Below are positions 32,651 through 43,315 of a stretch of 64,000 nt of DNA, in pieces. Below the pieces are notes generated by a model, which searched no databases, was not told the origin of the DNA, and was given only the letters and a program-made list of their open reading frames with translations. Origin of the DNA: Manihot esculenta (Eukaryota; Streptophyta; Magnoliopsida; Malpighiales; Euphorbiaceae); contig NC_035162.2 in the NCBI RefSeq assembly GCF_001659605.2, forward strand, positions 24,540,661-24,604,660. The letters are read 5' to 3'. The stretch's first letter is position 1, and each line of letters starts with the position of its first letter. Made by a program: the position numbers and the translations under genes.

Positions 32651-32802
32651 ACAATTATAAAAAACTATTGCAAGCAATATGAAAATCCAGACAATCACCA
32701 ATATAAATACTAACATACTGTTTATAACAATTATAAAAAACTATTGCAAGCAATAAGAAAACCAAAACAATCACAAATATAAATACTAACATACTGTTTA
32801 TA
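32651..32802. repeat. 76-bp tandem duplication
   Basis: Copies 32,651-32,726 and 32,727-32,802, beginning ACAATTATAAAAAACTATTG and ending with CATACTGTTTATA. About five differences. Possibly part of the internal region of the adjacent minus-strand retroelement fragment. Confidence 0.85.
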
Positions 32803-33115
32803 ATTCAATTCAGATTTTAAAGAGTTCAAAATTGAAAGAAATAATCAAATTGCAATACTTAGCTAAAATTCCTATCAAAATGCATAAAAAGAAATAAATG
32901 GAAATGCATAAAAATTTTAAAAAAATGCAGAATAAAATAAGAAATAAGAAAATACAACACACATAGTTTTTCTCCCCCACACTTGACCAACACATTGTCC
33001 TCAATGTGTATAAAAATAAAAAGTTATACAAAGAGGGTTAGAACAGTACTCCCTTGATCAAGATGATGTGGACAAAGTATAAGGCAAGGCTCAAATAATT
33101 GATGGAGGGAAAGGG
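32803..33115 (-). repeat. Internal 3' fragment of the 12.5-kb family (minus), distal part
   Basis: Complement contains TTGAGGACAATGTGTTGG...AAGTGTGGGGGAG, matching the PPT-like phrase at 15,744-15,779, and CAATTATTTGAGCCTTG, matching 15,652-15,667. It continues at 35,404 on the other side of a solo LTR. Five bases AAGGG (33,111-33,115) are the TSD of that LTR. Confidence 0.75.
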
Positions 33116-35403
33116 TGTAACGACCCGAAAATCGGACCGCTACCGGCGCTAGGATCCAGATCGGCTTAAGGCCGCCGGGACCCGTAGCAAGCCTAACATA
33201 TAACCTGTAAACCTGTATAATCCCATACATGATCAACAACATGCATAAAAATTTAAAACTTTTCCTTCAAACATCCAACTCAACCTGAACATACATGTAC
33301 ATAGTCATAATCATAATCGTGATCCCTCTGTGGGATCTCATCAATGCCCCAACGGGCGATACAACATGAGATGAGTTGGCTTTCATGAACATTATAAAAT
33401 ATTTTTGATCATGTAATAAAAGGGATACCTCATACACAATGTCAAGCACAATATCTAATCCTCAATATCATTACATGACTGAAACTGTACTTTTACATAA
33501 CATTAATACATTTATCATGTCCACACTATCTATTACATAAATCAGACTTCATTACTCTTGTAAACCTCCTGGTCTACCCTGTACCTGCAATCCTGGGGAA
33601 ATGGGAGAGGGGTGAGCTACTAGAGCCCAGTGAGCAGAATAATAAAAACATTTAAATCATATGGATCATGGAATGCATCACATCACAGCTAATCACATCA
33701 AGGATGAATTTGTCACCAATAGCCCTCTACATAGTCCAACTGTGCCAGAACGTAGAATGGGTCCTGGTCTTTCGCTTACATATCATAACATAACAGTGTC
33801 CAACTGTGCCAGAACGTAGAATGGGTCCTGGTCTTTCCCTTACATAGTGCCAGCGAACGTAGAATGGGTCCCACTGGTCTTACATTCCGTACCGTACATA
33901 TCACATCGTCATATCATAGATCGAGGGCTATGGATCATCCAACATTCATCCACATCAACATAAAAATATGCAATGCAACATATTCGTGAATTCTAATGCA
34001 AGCAACCTAATTCATCACATGGCATTCATGATGCGTGAAACATGCTGAAAAGTTCATTCTTTTCTTTAAAACATAATAAGTTATTCCACTCACCTCTGGG
34101 TAGCTCCGACCAGACACTGGGGCAACAGACTCACTGCTGGGGTCCTCGGTTCCTCGGGTCCGAACCTACACAGGTGGACTCAAATGAGGGACCAAACATA
34201 CACGAACATAACTCTAAACTATTCCCCAAAAACCCCCTAAAACATCATAGAATAATCATAGAAAAACATGCAAGAAAGGGCTGGACAGGGCACTTTCGGC
34301 GGCAGGTTCGGCGGCCGAAAGTCCCTCCAGAGCCGAAAGTCAGGCAGGTTCGGCGGCACCTTCGGCGGCCGAAACTCCCAGACAGAGGCGAAACTCATGC
34401 ATGTTCGGCGGCACTTTCGGCGGCCGAAACTTCCAGACAGAGACGAAAGTCTCCTTTCGGGGGCAAGCTTCGGCAGCCGAAGGCTGCCTCCACAAGCACG
34501 TTCGGCGGCCGAAAGTTCCTTCGGCTGCCGAACCTGGTTTCTCCCAGAATGGCAGAAACTCAGCTCCCTTATGCATTTGTGCCTCCAAATTCATCCAAAC
34601 ATGCATAAACCTATTCTACAACATTCCCAAACATACACAAGCAAACATACAAGTTCCTAGGGGCATCAAACCATCAAAAACCCCAACTACAACACACAAA
34701 CAACTCACATTGTTCAAAAATCACACCAAAACCCAAAAACATAACTATGACCTAAACATGCATTCTACCCCCCATGAACTTCATAAAACTTACTTAAAAC
34801 ATAACATAAGCTAGAGATCGACTCTTACCTCTTGAGAATCGAGAGTAGAGGCGACCAAACTTGGAGTTGGAAGAGATTCGAGTTCTTGAACCTCAAAGCT
34901 CCAAAACTTTGCTCAAAAGCTCAAATCTTCAAAACGAAGTTAAAACAAGTGAAAAACTTGAAAGATCTAGAGGAAAAACATCAAAGATCGGTGAGGGGCG
35001 GCGGAAAGCTCACCTTGGCCGAAAATGGGGAAAAGCTCGCCCGTTTTCGGCTAAGGGACCCTTTTATAGTGGCTGGCCAGGCCACGTTCGGGGCCGAATG
35101 TGCCTCCGCATGCATGCCATGTTCGGCGGCCGAACTTGAGGTTCGGCGGCCGAACCTGGACTTCCCTCACTTGTGCTTTCGGGGGCCTAAAGGCGCTCCC
35201 GAAGGCATGCATGTTCGGCGGCCGAACCTGAGTTTTCCTCCAAGGTTGTTTTTAAGCAAAAACTCATTTCCATTTTACTTAAAACCATGAAATACCTTAA
35301 AACATTTTATGAAAACATGATTCTACCCTACTAGAGGCCTCCGACATCCGAGATTCCACCGGACGGTAGGAATTCCGATACCGGAGTCTAGCCGGGTATT
35401 ACA
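33116..35403 (-). mobile_element. Solo LTR of the Tekay-like gypsy family
   Basis: 2,288 bp, minus orientation: plus-strand TGTAACGACCCG...GGGTATTACA, the complement of the LTRs at 40,771 and 48,420. Flanked by AAGGG at 33,111-33,115 and 35,404-35,408, so this is a true solo LTR formed by LTR-LTR recombination. Carries the TTCGGCGGCCGAA palindrome array (34,300-34,540 and 35,080-35,225). Open frames across it are artefacts of this GC-rich array. Confidence 0.92.
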
Positions 35404-35593
35404 AAGGGATCCCAATATGATCAAGTAAGAAGTGTAGCATGCTTTTTGTGTTAGTTATAACTCATCCTATTTCTTCCATGTACTCATAAAGTAACACGAT
35501 TAATTTCTTCTCTTTTAAGTGAAGTGTGTCTCCAACCCCTAGGTCTAAATTTTTGAAATGATTAGACAGCACTTTAAACTCCAATTGGAGGTA
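35404..35593 (-). repeat. Internal fragment of the 12.5-kb family (minus), proximal part
   Basis: Complement reads LHLKEKKLIVLLYEYMEE-like peptide, parallel to HLKEEKLIMLLHEYMEK of the intact element (15,500-15,600). It joins 33,115 once the solo LTR and one TSD are removed. At about 35,594 it turns back on itself. Confidence 0.7.
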
Positions 35594-35815
35594 TACTTCA
35601 TGAAGAAACATGAATTGGAGTTCAAAGTGGTACCTAATTACCTCAAGAATTCAAAAATAGGGGGCTGCAGGCACACTTCAGTTAAAATAGGAGAAACTAA
35701 TCATGTCACTTCATGAGTACATGGAAGAAATAGGATGGATTATAACCAAGACAAAAGATGTGCGACACTTAATTATGATGGGATCATTTTCCATCCACCA
35801 ATTACTTGTGTTTGA
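35594..35815 (+). repeat. Internal fragment of the 12.5-kb family (plus), arm of a fold-back
   Basis: AATTGGAGTTCAAAGTGG...CACTTCATGAGTACATGGAAG...CCAATTACTTG. Homologous to 15,460-15,660 and inverted relative to 35,404-35,593, with the symmetry centre near 35,594. At CCAATTACTTG it switches into a minus-strand LTR, which shares a short CAAGTAA match at the switch. Confidence 0.7.
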
Positions 35816-36672
35816 ATAATCTAAGCAATTATGAACTTTAAACGTTCAAACTAACAATATATTACTTTGAAATTAAGAACAAAGAGCCCTAAATAACAAA
35901 GCAATAATAATATGAAGAATAGAATTTGCATAAATATTGAAGAATAAAATATGAACAATTGAGTTTAAATATCCCAATTCATATAGAAACTGAAATTTCA
36001 CCCTAACTTCAACTAGAAATAAAGTATTTAGCCATTCATGGCTTTCAAAGAAAATACAAAAGAGAAAAGAAGAGAAGAAGCAGATTCGGTGTTGGAGAAG
36101 AGATGCGATGCGGCTGTTCTCAAAGATGGGCTTATATAGATGCTTAAACCTAATAGAGTCATTTTGGAAATAGGAATTATTCTTTGCTTTGAATTAGGAA
36201 TCCTTTCTTTACTATGTTTCTTCCAAGGATTGAACTTCTTGATTTGAGGAGGATTTGGTGCCATACTGAAGGAGGAGAAATCGTGTGGGTCCCACATCTT
36301 TTAATGAGAAGACTTGGTCTTCTTATTTTCAAATCTATAATTTTTTCTGCTACTGTCAGGTTCTATTCAATCTGTCAATTTGCCCAGTTGGTTTAGGCAA
36401 ATCGCTTGGGCAAATCCATTGTCTGAAAATGTTATGCAAGTCTGGACAATTACGGGTTTTTGTGCAGTCCCTGGCTTCTGTGCAGTACAATGGAACATTT
36501 GCCTAAATCGACTGGTTAAGTTAGTTTCCACACTTTTAAATCGCTTTTCATCAAATCTTCTTCTCTTTATCCTTTTCTGCAAAACATGACCAAAATTACA
36601 AAATTAGCTAGAAAAATATTTAATTAAGTACTAAGAATAGTATGAAAAATGTATTGAAATTATGTTCGATCA
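35816..36672 (-). repeat. Diverged LTR of the 12.5-kb family (minus)
   Basis: Complement starts TGATCGAACATAATTTCAAT at 36,672, like TGATAGAGCATAATTTAGTC. It follows the family LTR through TTTTGCAGAAAA.G, a CTATATAAGCCC TATA region, GCCATGAATGGCTAAA and TTTCTAGTTGAAG to ATTATTCAAACACAAGTAA. No partner LTR identified. Confidence 0.7.
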
Positions 36673-36985
36673 TAAAAAAAAACAAATAAAGTCAAACAAG
36701 CTATCTATTAATGCAAACAATAACAAGCTTATAGATGAAATAGACTGTAAAAACACATAAGGGACTCAAAATCACAGTTTTTCAATTCTTTCAAGGAAGC
36801 CGTAAGAAAATCCCTTGATTACATGATCCAATTCTTGGACTGCAAGCTCTCCACTTCATCAAACAATAATGTAATTATGTATAAGTAAATAAATTGAGTA
36901 AACGTAAAGCAAAAATAAATAGAGCAAACGTAAAGCAACAAATTTTCAGTTTTCTTGTTGCTTGCAGCTAACTCAACTCCACTGC
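36673..36985. other. Unassigned spacer
   Basis: Between the minus-strand LTR and the Athila-like LTR. Contains a small duplication of the phrase GAG.AAACGTAAAGCAA (36,897-36,945). Confidence 0.35.
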
Positions 36986-38321
36986 TGATGAGTTGCAAAA
37001 CTCACTACTTTTTCCATATTAAATTCAATGATTTTGCTAATATTTTGATATAAATAATTAGTTTTTACTTGAAAATTGATTTTGGATAGGTTTTTTAGTA
37101 GAAAATGAGAAAAGGAACAAAAAGAGGTTTTTTTAAGGTTTTTTCTGACTTGAAGGCACAAACTTGCCCAAGGCTATAGCCCAAGCTAATGGACAAACTC
37201 TAGAATTTCGATTTTGACAGCTGTAATTTCAATTTTTCCAGCTATACAGAGTTCATATCAGTTTCAAATAGAAGCAAACACAATCAAATTAGAATTAGGA
37301 TAAGAGTTATTATAGGAGTAGTATAGTTTCTTTTAAATTGTGAATATTTATCTTTTTGTTGGAGAAAAAACCTATATAAAGGCTGCCCTAGAATTAGCAT
37401 AGGCATCTCATATTTTTCTCTTCTCCTCGTCTCTCTTGTTCGACCTCCTCTTGGCCGATCTCTTTTTCTTCTTCTTTTTCTTCTTCTTTATTTCTTTGCA
37501 ATTTTATTATGGCCCTTAAAGGCTAAATACTTCTTTTCAGTTAAAGGTTAATCAAAATTGAGGTTTATTCAAAGTTGTGAGATTATGTTCTTAACCTCTC
37601 TTCATCTTATTTATATTTTTAATTAATTTCTATATTTGGAGGAACACCACCTCCATTGTTGTCCTCTTAGGAATTCAAGAGACCTATTGAATCTCTTGAG
37701 AAGATAATATATTACTAATTAACCCAACTAAATCCGTAATTATTTAATTGGGTTAATACAAATAACAATTAGCATATTCGCTTATGTTAAGTGATTAATT
37801 GATTTGATTTAAATAATTCGCTTGTTACTATTAATCAAGTTTAGGTCATTCTCTCTTAAAGTAGTTAATTAATTAAATCTACACGTTTGATGGGGTTATT
37901 AGTTAACTAAGAATTAATTTAAGCGTGAAGCATATTAATTTAATTATAAGAAAGAATTGGTAAGATTCGCTTGTTTGAACACTATAACCAAACAATAGAT
38001 AATAAAATGAACTATCTTTTTAATCGATGATCAACTACCAACCTCTCAATTTTGATTACCTTCAATTGAATTTTAATTTAATTATTTGTTTCACCATCTT
38101 AATTGCATTGTTTTTCTTCTTTAAGTTTTCTTTTTTAAAATCAATTTCTCCAACAATGATTCTCTTCTCTCTTTTTGTTTTAAACTATTCTTCTTATTCC
38201 ACTAGTAATATAATCTGAACAAAGTTACTATGTGGGATCGACGCTCATTTGCCCTATCTACAAATTCTTTTAAATCAAAAAAAGAGAAATCAATTTTAAT
38301 TGATGAATTCGACGCCCATCA
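36986..38321 (+). repeat. 5' LTR of an Athila-like gypsy element
   Basis: Probable start TGATGAGTTGCAAAACTC at 36,986 and a firm end ...GACGCCCATCA at 38,321, just before the PBS. TATA box TATATAAAG at 37,373. It shares layout but little sequence with the 12.5-kb family LTR. The left boundary is my best guess because no 3' partner survives. Confidence 0.6.
37373..37381 (+). promoter_or_regulatory. TATA box of the Athila-like LTR
   Basis: TATATAAAG, followed by GCTGCCCTAG and a CT-rich leader, the usual plant LTR promoter arrangement. Confidence 0.55.
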
Positions 38322-38326
38322 AATTT

Positions 38327-38344
38327 TGGCGCCGTTATCGGGGA
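38327..38344 (+). promoter_or_regulatory. Primer binding site, tRNA-Asp type (two mismatches)
   Basis: TGGCGCCGTTATCGGGGA, 5 nt after the LTR. Differs at two positions from the perfect site at 14,226. Confidence 0.8.
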
Positions 38345-38369
38345 CCTTTAACAATTTATTTTTATTTTT

Positions 38370-39684
38370 ATGACCAGGTCTAAAAATAGTAGAATTCAAA
38401 TTGATCTAGAAATCGAGAAGACTGCAAAAAGGTTGAGAAAAGTAACCAAGTTGCAAAAACAGGCCAATTCGGGAGCCTCTCAACCACCTGCCCGGTCCCC
38501 TCTGCCAACCGAAGACCCCATGTCTTCAACACCAACCAAACCTCCAGTTGATACCAACTGAAGGGACACTATGGTTGTAGCTGCTACTAAAGAACAACCC
38601 CTTTATATCACATATCCAGTGTTAAATGCACCTATGGAATTGCGAACAGGCATGATTCATATGAAGACCCATATCGTCATCTGAAAAAGTTTTATGTGTT
38701 TTGTTCAAGTATGAGACCACAATGGATAACTAACGAATAAATCATGTTAGTACCTTTTCTTTTTTACTTTGATTGAATCTGCTAAGGATTGGCTCTACTA
38801 TTTTCCCCTAGGATCAATCACCACTTGACGCAAATTAGAGATTGTTCTTAGAAAGGTTTTTTCCAGCAACTAAAGCTTCATCTATAAGAAAGGAAATAAG
38901 TGGAATCAAACCAAGAAAAAATGAAACCCTACATGAATGTTGGGAACGTTATAAGAAATTAATTGCAAGTTGTCCAAAATATGGAATCACTTCAAAATAG
39001 CTCAACCTTCACTTCTATAAAGGACTTTTGCCATTAAAAAGGAGAATAGTAGATGCTGCTAGTGGAGGTGCTATTTTGAAAATGGAACCTGAAGAAGGTA
39101 AAACTTTAATCTCAAATATGGTTGCAAACTCTAGATAGTATGGCCGAGATGAGGACATTCCTATGAATGCGAATGAGGTAAGTATTGCATCTTTAGATTT
39201 TAAAATTTCACAACTTATCACTGCAGTTCAACAATTGACTGCAGGAAATAATGTATGAACTTATGGCATTTGCAAATAAGTCGACCATCCCACAGATATA
39301 TGTCCTACCCTTCAGGAAGATGAGCAACAGGTAAATGGCATTGGAGGATTCAATGGACAACAAAGGAAGTATGACCCATTTTCAAGCACTTACAATCTGG
39401 GGTGGAGACATCATCTAAACTTTAACTATGGGAATAGACAGCAAAACTACCAGCCAAGAGCGAACTATCAAGCTGCAAAATCAGGTGTGTCTCCAGAAGA
39501 CATTGTACAATCCCTTGCTAATAGCACTCTTGCTTTTCAACAGGAAACGAAATCAAGCATTCATAATTTGGAGAACCAATTGAGCCAACTTGCTACATCA
39601 GTGAGCAAGCTGGAATCTCAAGGGAAACTGCCCTCCCAAACCGTTCCAAACCCAAAACAGAATGCAAGCACAATTACATTGTGA
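38370..39684 (+). pseudogene. Athila-like gag
   Basis: Starts with ATG at 38,370 (MTRSKNSRIQID). It continues over several frames with SAKDWLYYFPLGSITT, NETLHECWERYKKLIASCPKYGI, LNLHFYKGLLPLKRRIVDAASGGAILK, FNGQQRKYDPFSSTYNLGW and a coiled-coil stretch HNLENQLSQLATSVSKLESQGKLPSQT, ending at a stop near 39,684. This is the classic Athila/Tat capsid-nucleocapsid order. Numerous stops (including TAG in SK*LNLHF, and TGA after GNNV) and frameshifts make it dead. Its relative at 28,302 is a shorter scrap of the same gag. Confidence 0.85.
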
Positions 39685-40084
39685 AGCGGGAAAGAATTGG
39701 AAATTGCCAGCTTGAAGAGGCTTGCCTAAGGAACAGACCTGATGCCAGAAGCATAAATAGAGATGCCAGAAGAACCAGCCCCAAAAATCAGAGGTCAAAC
39801 ACCCCCTAATTCAAGTAACACGTCCTCTTTTTCCTGAAAGACTTGCTCAATCCAAAAGGGAAAGGAAAGAAAAAGAGCTCTTGGAGATTTTTCATAAGGT
39901 CCAAGTGAACAGATCTTTCATAAGGTCCAAGTGAACATACCCTTTCTTGAAACTATAAAGCAAATACCCAGGTATGTGAAATTTCTAAAAGACCTTTGTA
40001 CTAACAAAAGGAAATTTATGGGCATGAAAAGATTAAAGTAGGTGAGAATGTGTCAGCTGTACTTAAAGGAAAATTCCACAAAAA

Positions 40085-40554
40085 TGTAAAGATAAAGGCA
40101 TGTTTACAATATCATGTAAAGTTGGAAACCTTAAAGTCAAGAAGGCAATGTGTGATTTAGGAGCTTCTATAAATGTTATGCCTCTATCTGTTTATTTGTT
40201 TTTGGATGTAGGTCCTTTGAAATAAACAGGAATCACACTCCAACTCGCCGATAAATCAATAGTTTATCCTAAGGGCGTGTTGGAGGATGTTTTGGTCCAA
40301 GTGGAAAAATTAATTTTTTCAGCAGACCTTTTTTTGTCTTGGACATGAAAGATGACAGTTCATCTAACTCCACCGATTTATTGCTAGAAAGACTATTCCT
40401 TAGCATAGCTAGAACGAAGATCGACGTGTATGAAAGCACGCTCACAATAGAGTTTGACGGAAAAGAGGTAAAGTTTAATATCTATAATGCAATGAAATAT
40501 CCTAATGATAATTTTTCTCTTTGCAACATAGATGTAGTTGACCCTCTCGCTTAA
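40085..40554 (+). pseudogene. Athila-like aspartic protease region
   Basis: Contains CDLGASINVMPLSVY, LQLADKSIVYPKGVLEDVLVQV and, in another frame, SSNSTDLLLERLF, RTKIDVYESTLTIEFDGKEVKFNI. This is the retropepsin segment of Athila-like pol, with DLGAS as the active-site triad equivalent. A frameshift lies near 40,335. Reverse transcriptase and everything after it are missing, because a gypsy LTR begins at 40,648. Confidence 0.8.
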
Positions 40555-40647
40555 GAAGCATTTGAATTAAGCAAGTAAGACAAGTTGGAGGTATTTCTAA
40601 CCGAAAACTTGACATTGGATTGCCTTAACAATTGCCCAACTCAACTC

Positions 40648-40770
40648 TGTAATACCCGGCTAGACTCTGGTATCGAAATTCCTACCGTCCGGTGGAATCT
40701 CGGATGTCGAAAACCTCTAGAAGGGTAAAATCGTGTTTTTACAAAATGTTTTAATGTATTTTATAGTTTT
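40648..40770 (+). repeat. Older Tekay-like LTR, 5' piece
   Basis: TGTAATACCCGGCTAGACTC... for 123 bp, then interrupted by the young element. It ends in the TSD GTTTT (40,766-40,770) and resumes after 50,731. Confidence 0.9.
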
Positions 40771-43042
40771 TGTAATACCCGGCTAGACTCCGGTATCGAA
40801 ATTCCTACCGTCCGGTGGAATCTCGGGTGTCGGAGACTTCTAGAAGGGTAAAACTATGTTTTTATAAAATATTTTAATGCATTTTATGTTTTTTAAAGCA
40901 AGAAAGAAAATGAGTTTTAGCATGAAAATAGCATTGGAGGAAAACTCGGGTTCGACCGCCGAACCTCAAGTTCGGCCGCCGAACATGCATGCGCTTCAGG
41001 AGTGCTTTAGGCCCCCGAAGGCATAAGTGAGGGAAGTCCAGGTTCGGCCGCCGAACCTTATGTTCGGCCGCCGAACATGGCATGCATGCGGAGGCACGTT
41101 AGGCCCCCGAAAGTGGCCTGGCCAGCCACCTATAAAGGGGTCTCCATGTCCGAATGGGCGAGCTTTTCTCCCTATTTTCGGCCAAGGTGAGTCTCCACCG
41201 CCCTCATGCCGATCTTGAGTTCTTCCTTCAAATCTTCCATGATTTTTATGAGTTTTCACCTTTGTTTTGAAGATTTTTAAGCAAATAGCAAGTTTTGGAG
41301 CTTGGAGGTTCAAGGAACTCGATCTCTCCCATCTCCGAGCTAGGATCGTTTTTCCTCTCGATCTTCAAGAGGTAAGAGCCGATCTTGAGCTCATTATATG
41401 TTTTAAATAAGTTTCAAGTTGATTCTTGGAGTAGAAATGCATGCTTAGGATAGTTGAGCTTTGTTAGGTTTTGTGTTGTGTTTATGGATAATGTAGGTTG
41501 CTGAGTTGCTTTTGATGTGTTGTAGTTGGGGTTTAGGATAGTTTGAAGCCCCTAGGAGCTTATGTATGTGATTATGCATGTTTTGGTTGAGTTGTATGCA
41601 TGATTGAAGGTTTTGGGAGGCAAATGTGCATAAGAGCCGAGTTTCTGCCACTTTGGGAGAAACTCAGGTTCGGCAGCCGAAGGGACTTTCGGCCGCCGAA
41701 CCTGCCTGTGGAGGCAAGCTTTCGGCTGCCAAAGCCTGCCCCCGAAAGTGGACTTTTGTGTTTGGAGGGGACTTTCGGCCGCCGAAGGTGCCGCCGAACA
41801 TGCATGAGTTTCGCCTCTGGAGAGAACCTTCGGCCGCCGAAAGTGCCGCCGAAGGTGCATGACTTTCGGCTCTGGAGGGACTTTCGGCCGCCGAACCTGC
41901 CGCCGAAAGTGCCCTGTTCAGCCCTCCTTTGCATGAATTCTTTGATTGTTTTGAGGTGTTTTAGGGCGGGTTTTTGGGGGATATTTTTAGAGTCATGTTC
42001 TAGTATGTTTGGTCCCTCATTTGAGTCCACCTGTGTAGGTTCGGACCCAAGGAATCGAGGACCCCAGCAGTGAGTCAGCTACTTCAGTTCATTGTCAGAG
42101 TTAGCCTGAGGTGAGTAGAATAAACCTTATGTTTTAAATTAATGCAAGTTTTAGCATGAATCATGCATCACGAATGCCATGTGATATAATAGGTTGTTCC
42201 ATTAGAATCCACGAATATGTTGCACTGCATTCTTTGTTGTGGATGTGGGTGAATGCTGTATGATCCAATTAGTCCCTGAGGAAAGACCAGGACCCCATTC
42301 TACGGCCTGGCACGGTATGGAACGCGAAGACCAGGTTCCCAGATGAGGCCCTGGGGCAATGGTAAGTAATGTTATGATATGACAGGAAGACCAGGACCCC
42401 ATCCTACGGCCTGGCACGGATATGATGCTGGGACTATTTGGTGACAGGTTCACCCTTGATGTGATTTGTCTGTGATATGATGCATTACATGATGGCATAT
42501 GTTTTAAATGTTTTAGTATTCTGCTCACTGGGCTCTAGTAGCTCACCCCTTTCCCTATATCCCCCAGGTTTGCAGGTACGGGCTAGATCAGGGAATCAAG
42601 AAGAGTAAGTCATGTGATTTGTAATAGTTAGATGTGGACATGATGATTTGTAAAATGATGTAAGGATATGAACAGTCATGTTATGTAATATTGATATTGA
42701 GGATTAGAATTGTGCTTGACCATAGTATGTTTGGATAATCCCATGTATATACATGATCTATGTTTTATGATGTTTATGTTCAACCAAGCTTGATGTTTGA
42801 TGAGATACCCCATTGGAGCATGTGATGAGGCTCCAGTGTGTGGTTTATGTTTATGTTTATGTGCATGCACAGGTTGAGCTTGGTAAAAGAAAAGAAAAAG
42901 TTCTTATGTTTATGGATATGTATGATCATGTATGGGATTTGACAGGTATTCAGGATGTATGTTAGGCTTGCTACGGGTCCCGGCGACCTTATGTCGATCT
43001 GGATCCTAGCGCCGGTAGCGGTCCGGTTTTCGGGTCGTTACA
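40771..43042 (+). repeat. 5' LTR, 2,272 bp
   Basis: TGTAATACCCGGC...TCGTTACA. TATA box TATAAAGGGG at 41,131. Two GC-rich palindrome clusters (40,950-41,110 and 41,670-41,915). Confidence 0.95.
41131..41140 (+). promoter_or_regulatory. TATA box of the 5' LTR
   Basis: CCACCTATAAAGGGG, conserved in all four larger LTR copies (for example 48,778 in the 3' LTR). Confidence 0.6.
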
Positions 43043-43045
43043 GAG

Positions 43046-43058
43046 TGGTATCAGAGCC
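43046..43058 (+). promoter_or_regulatory. Primer binding site, initiator tRNA-Met
   Basis: TGGTATCAGAGCC, 3 nt after the 5' LTR. The complement of the plant tRNA-iMet 3' end. Confidence 0.88.
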
Positions 43059-43315
43059 CTAGGTTCATATGGTCGGACCTATAGTGTGTCGGGCTCATAG
43101 TTGTCATAGAAGGTCAAGCACAATAGGAAAGATCATGTCCACTAGGATAGGATGTGGAGTCCTGTCTTGTATGATGATGTGAAATGCCATGATTTTATGC
43201 ATGTGCATTAATGATATGCTATGTATGTGATGTATGTGATGCGGGTTCATGTGTTCCCACATGAACCATATGATGCTAATGTTTGTGCGATGTGTGCTGT
43301 TTTTCAGAAAACAGG

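Noticed and set aside
40874..42073. Overlapping 60-157-codon frames in the gypsy LTRs (also 34.0-35.3, 48.5-49.7, 50.7-51.7 and 56.4-57.3 kb)
   Set aside because: They arise on both strands from GC-rich TTCGGCCGCCGAA palindromes, have no homology to known proteins that I recognise, and shift frame between LTR copies.
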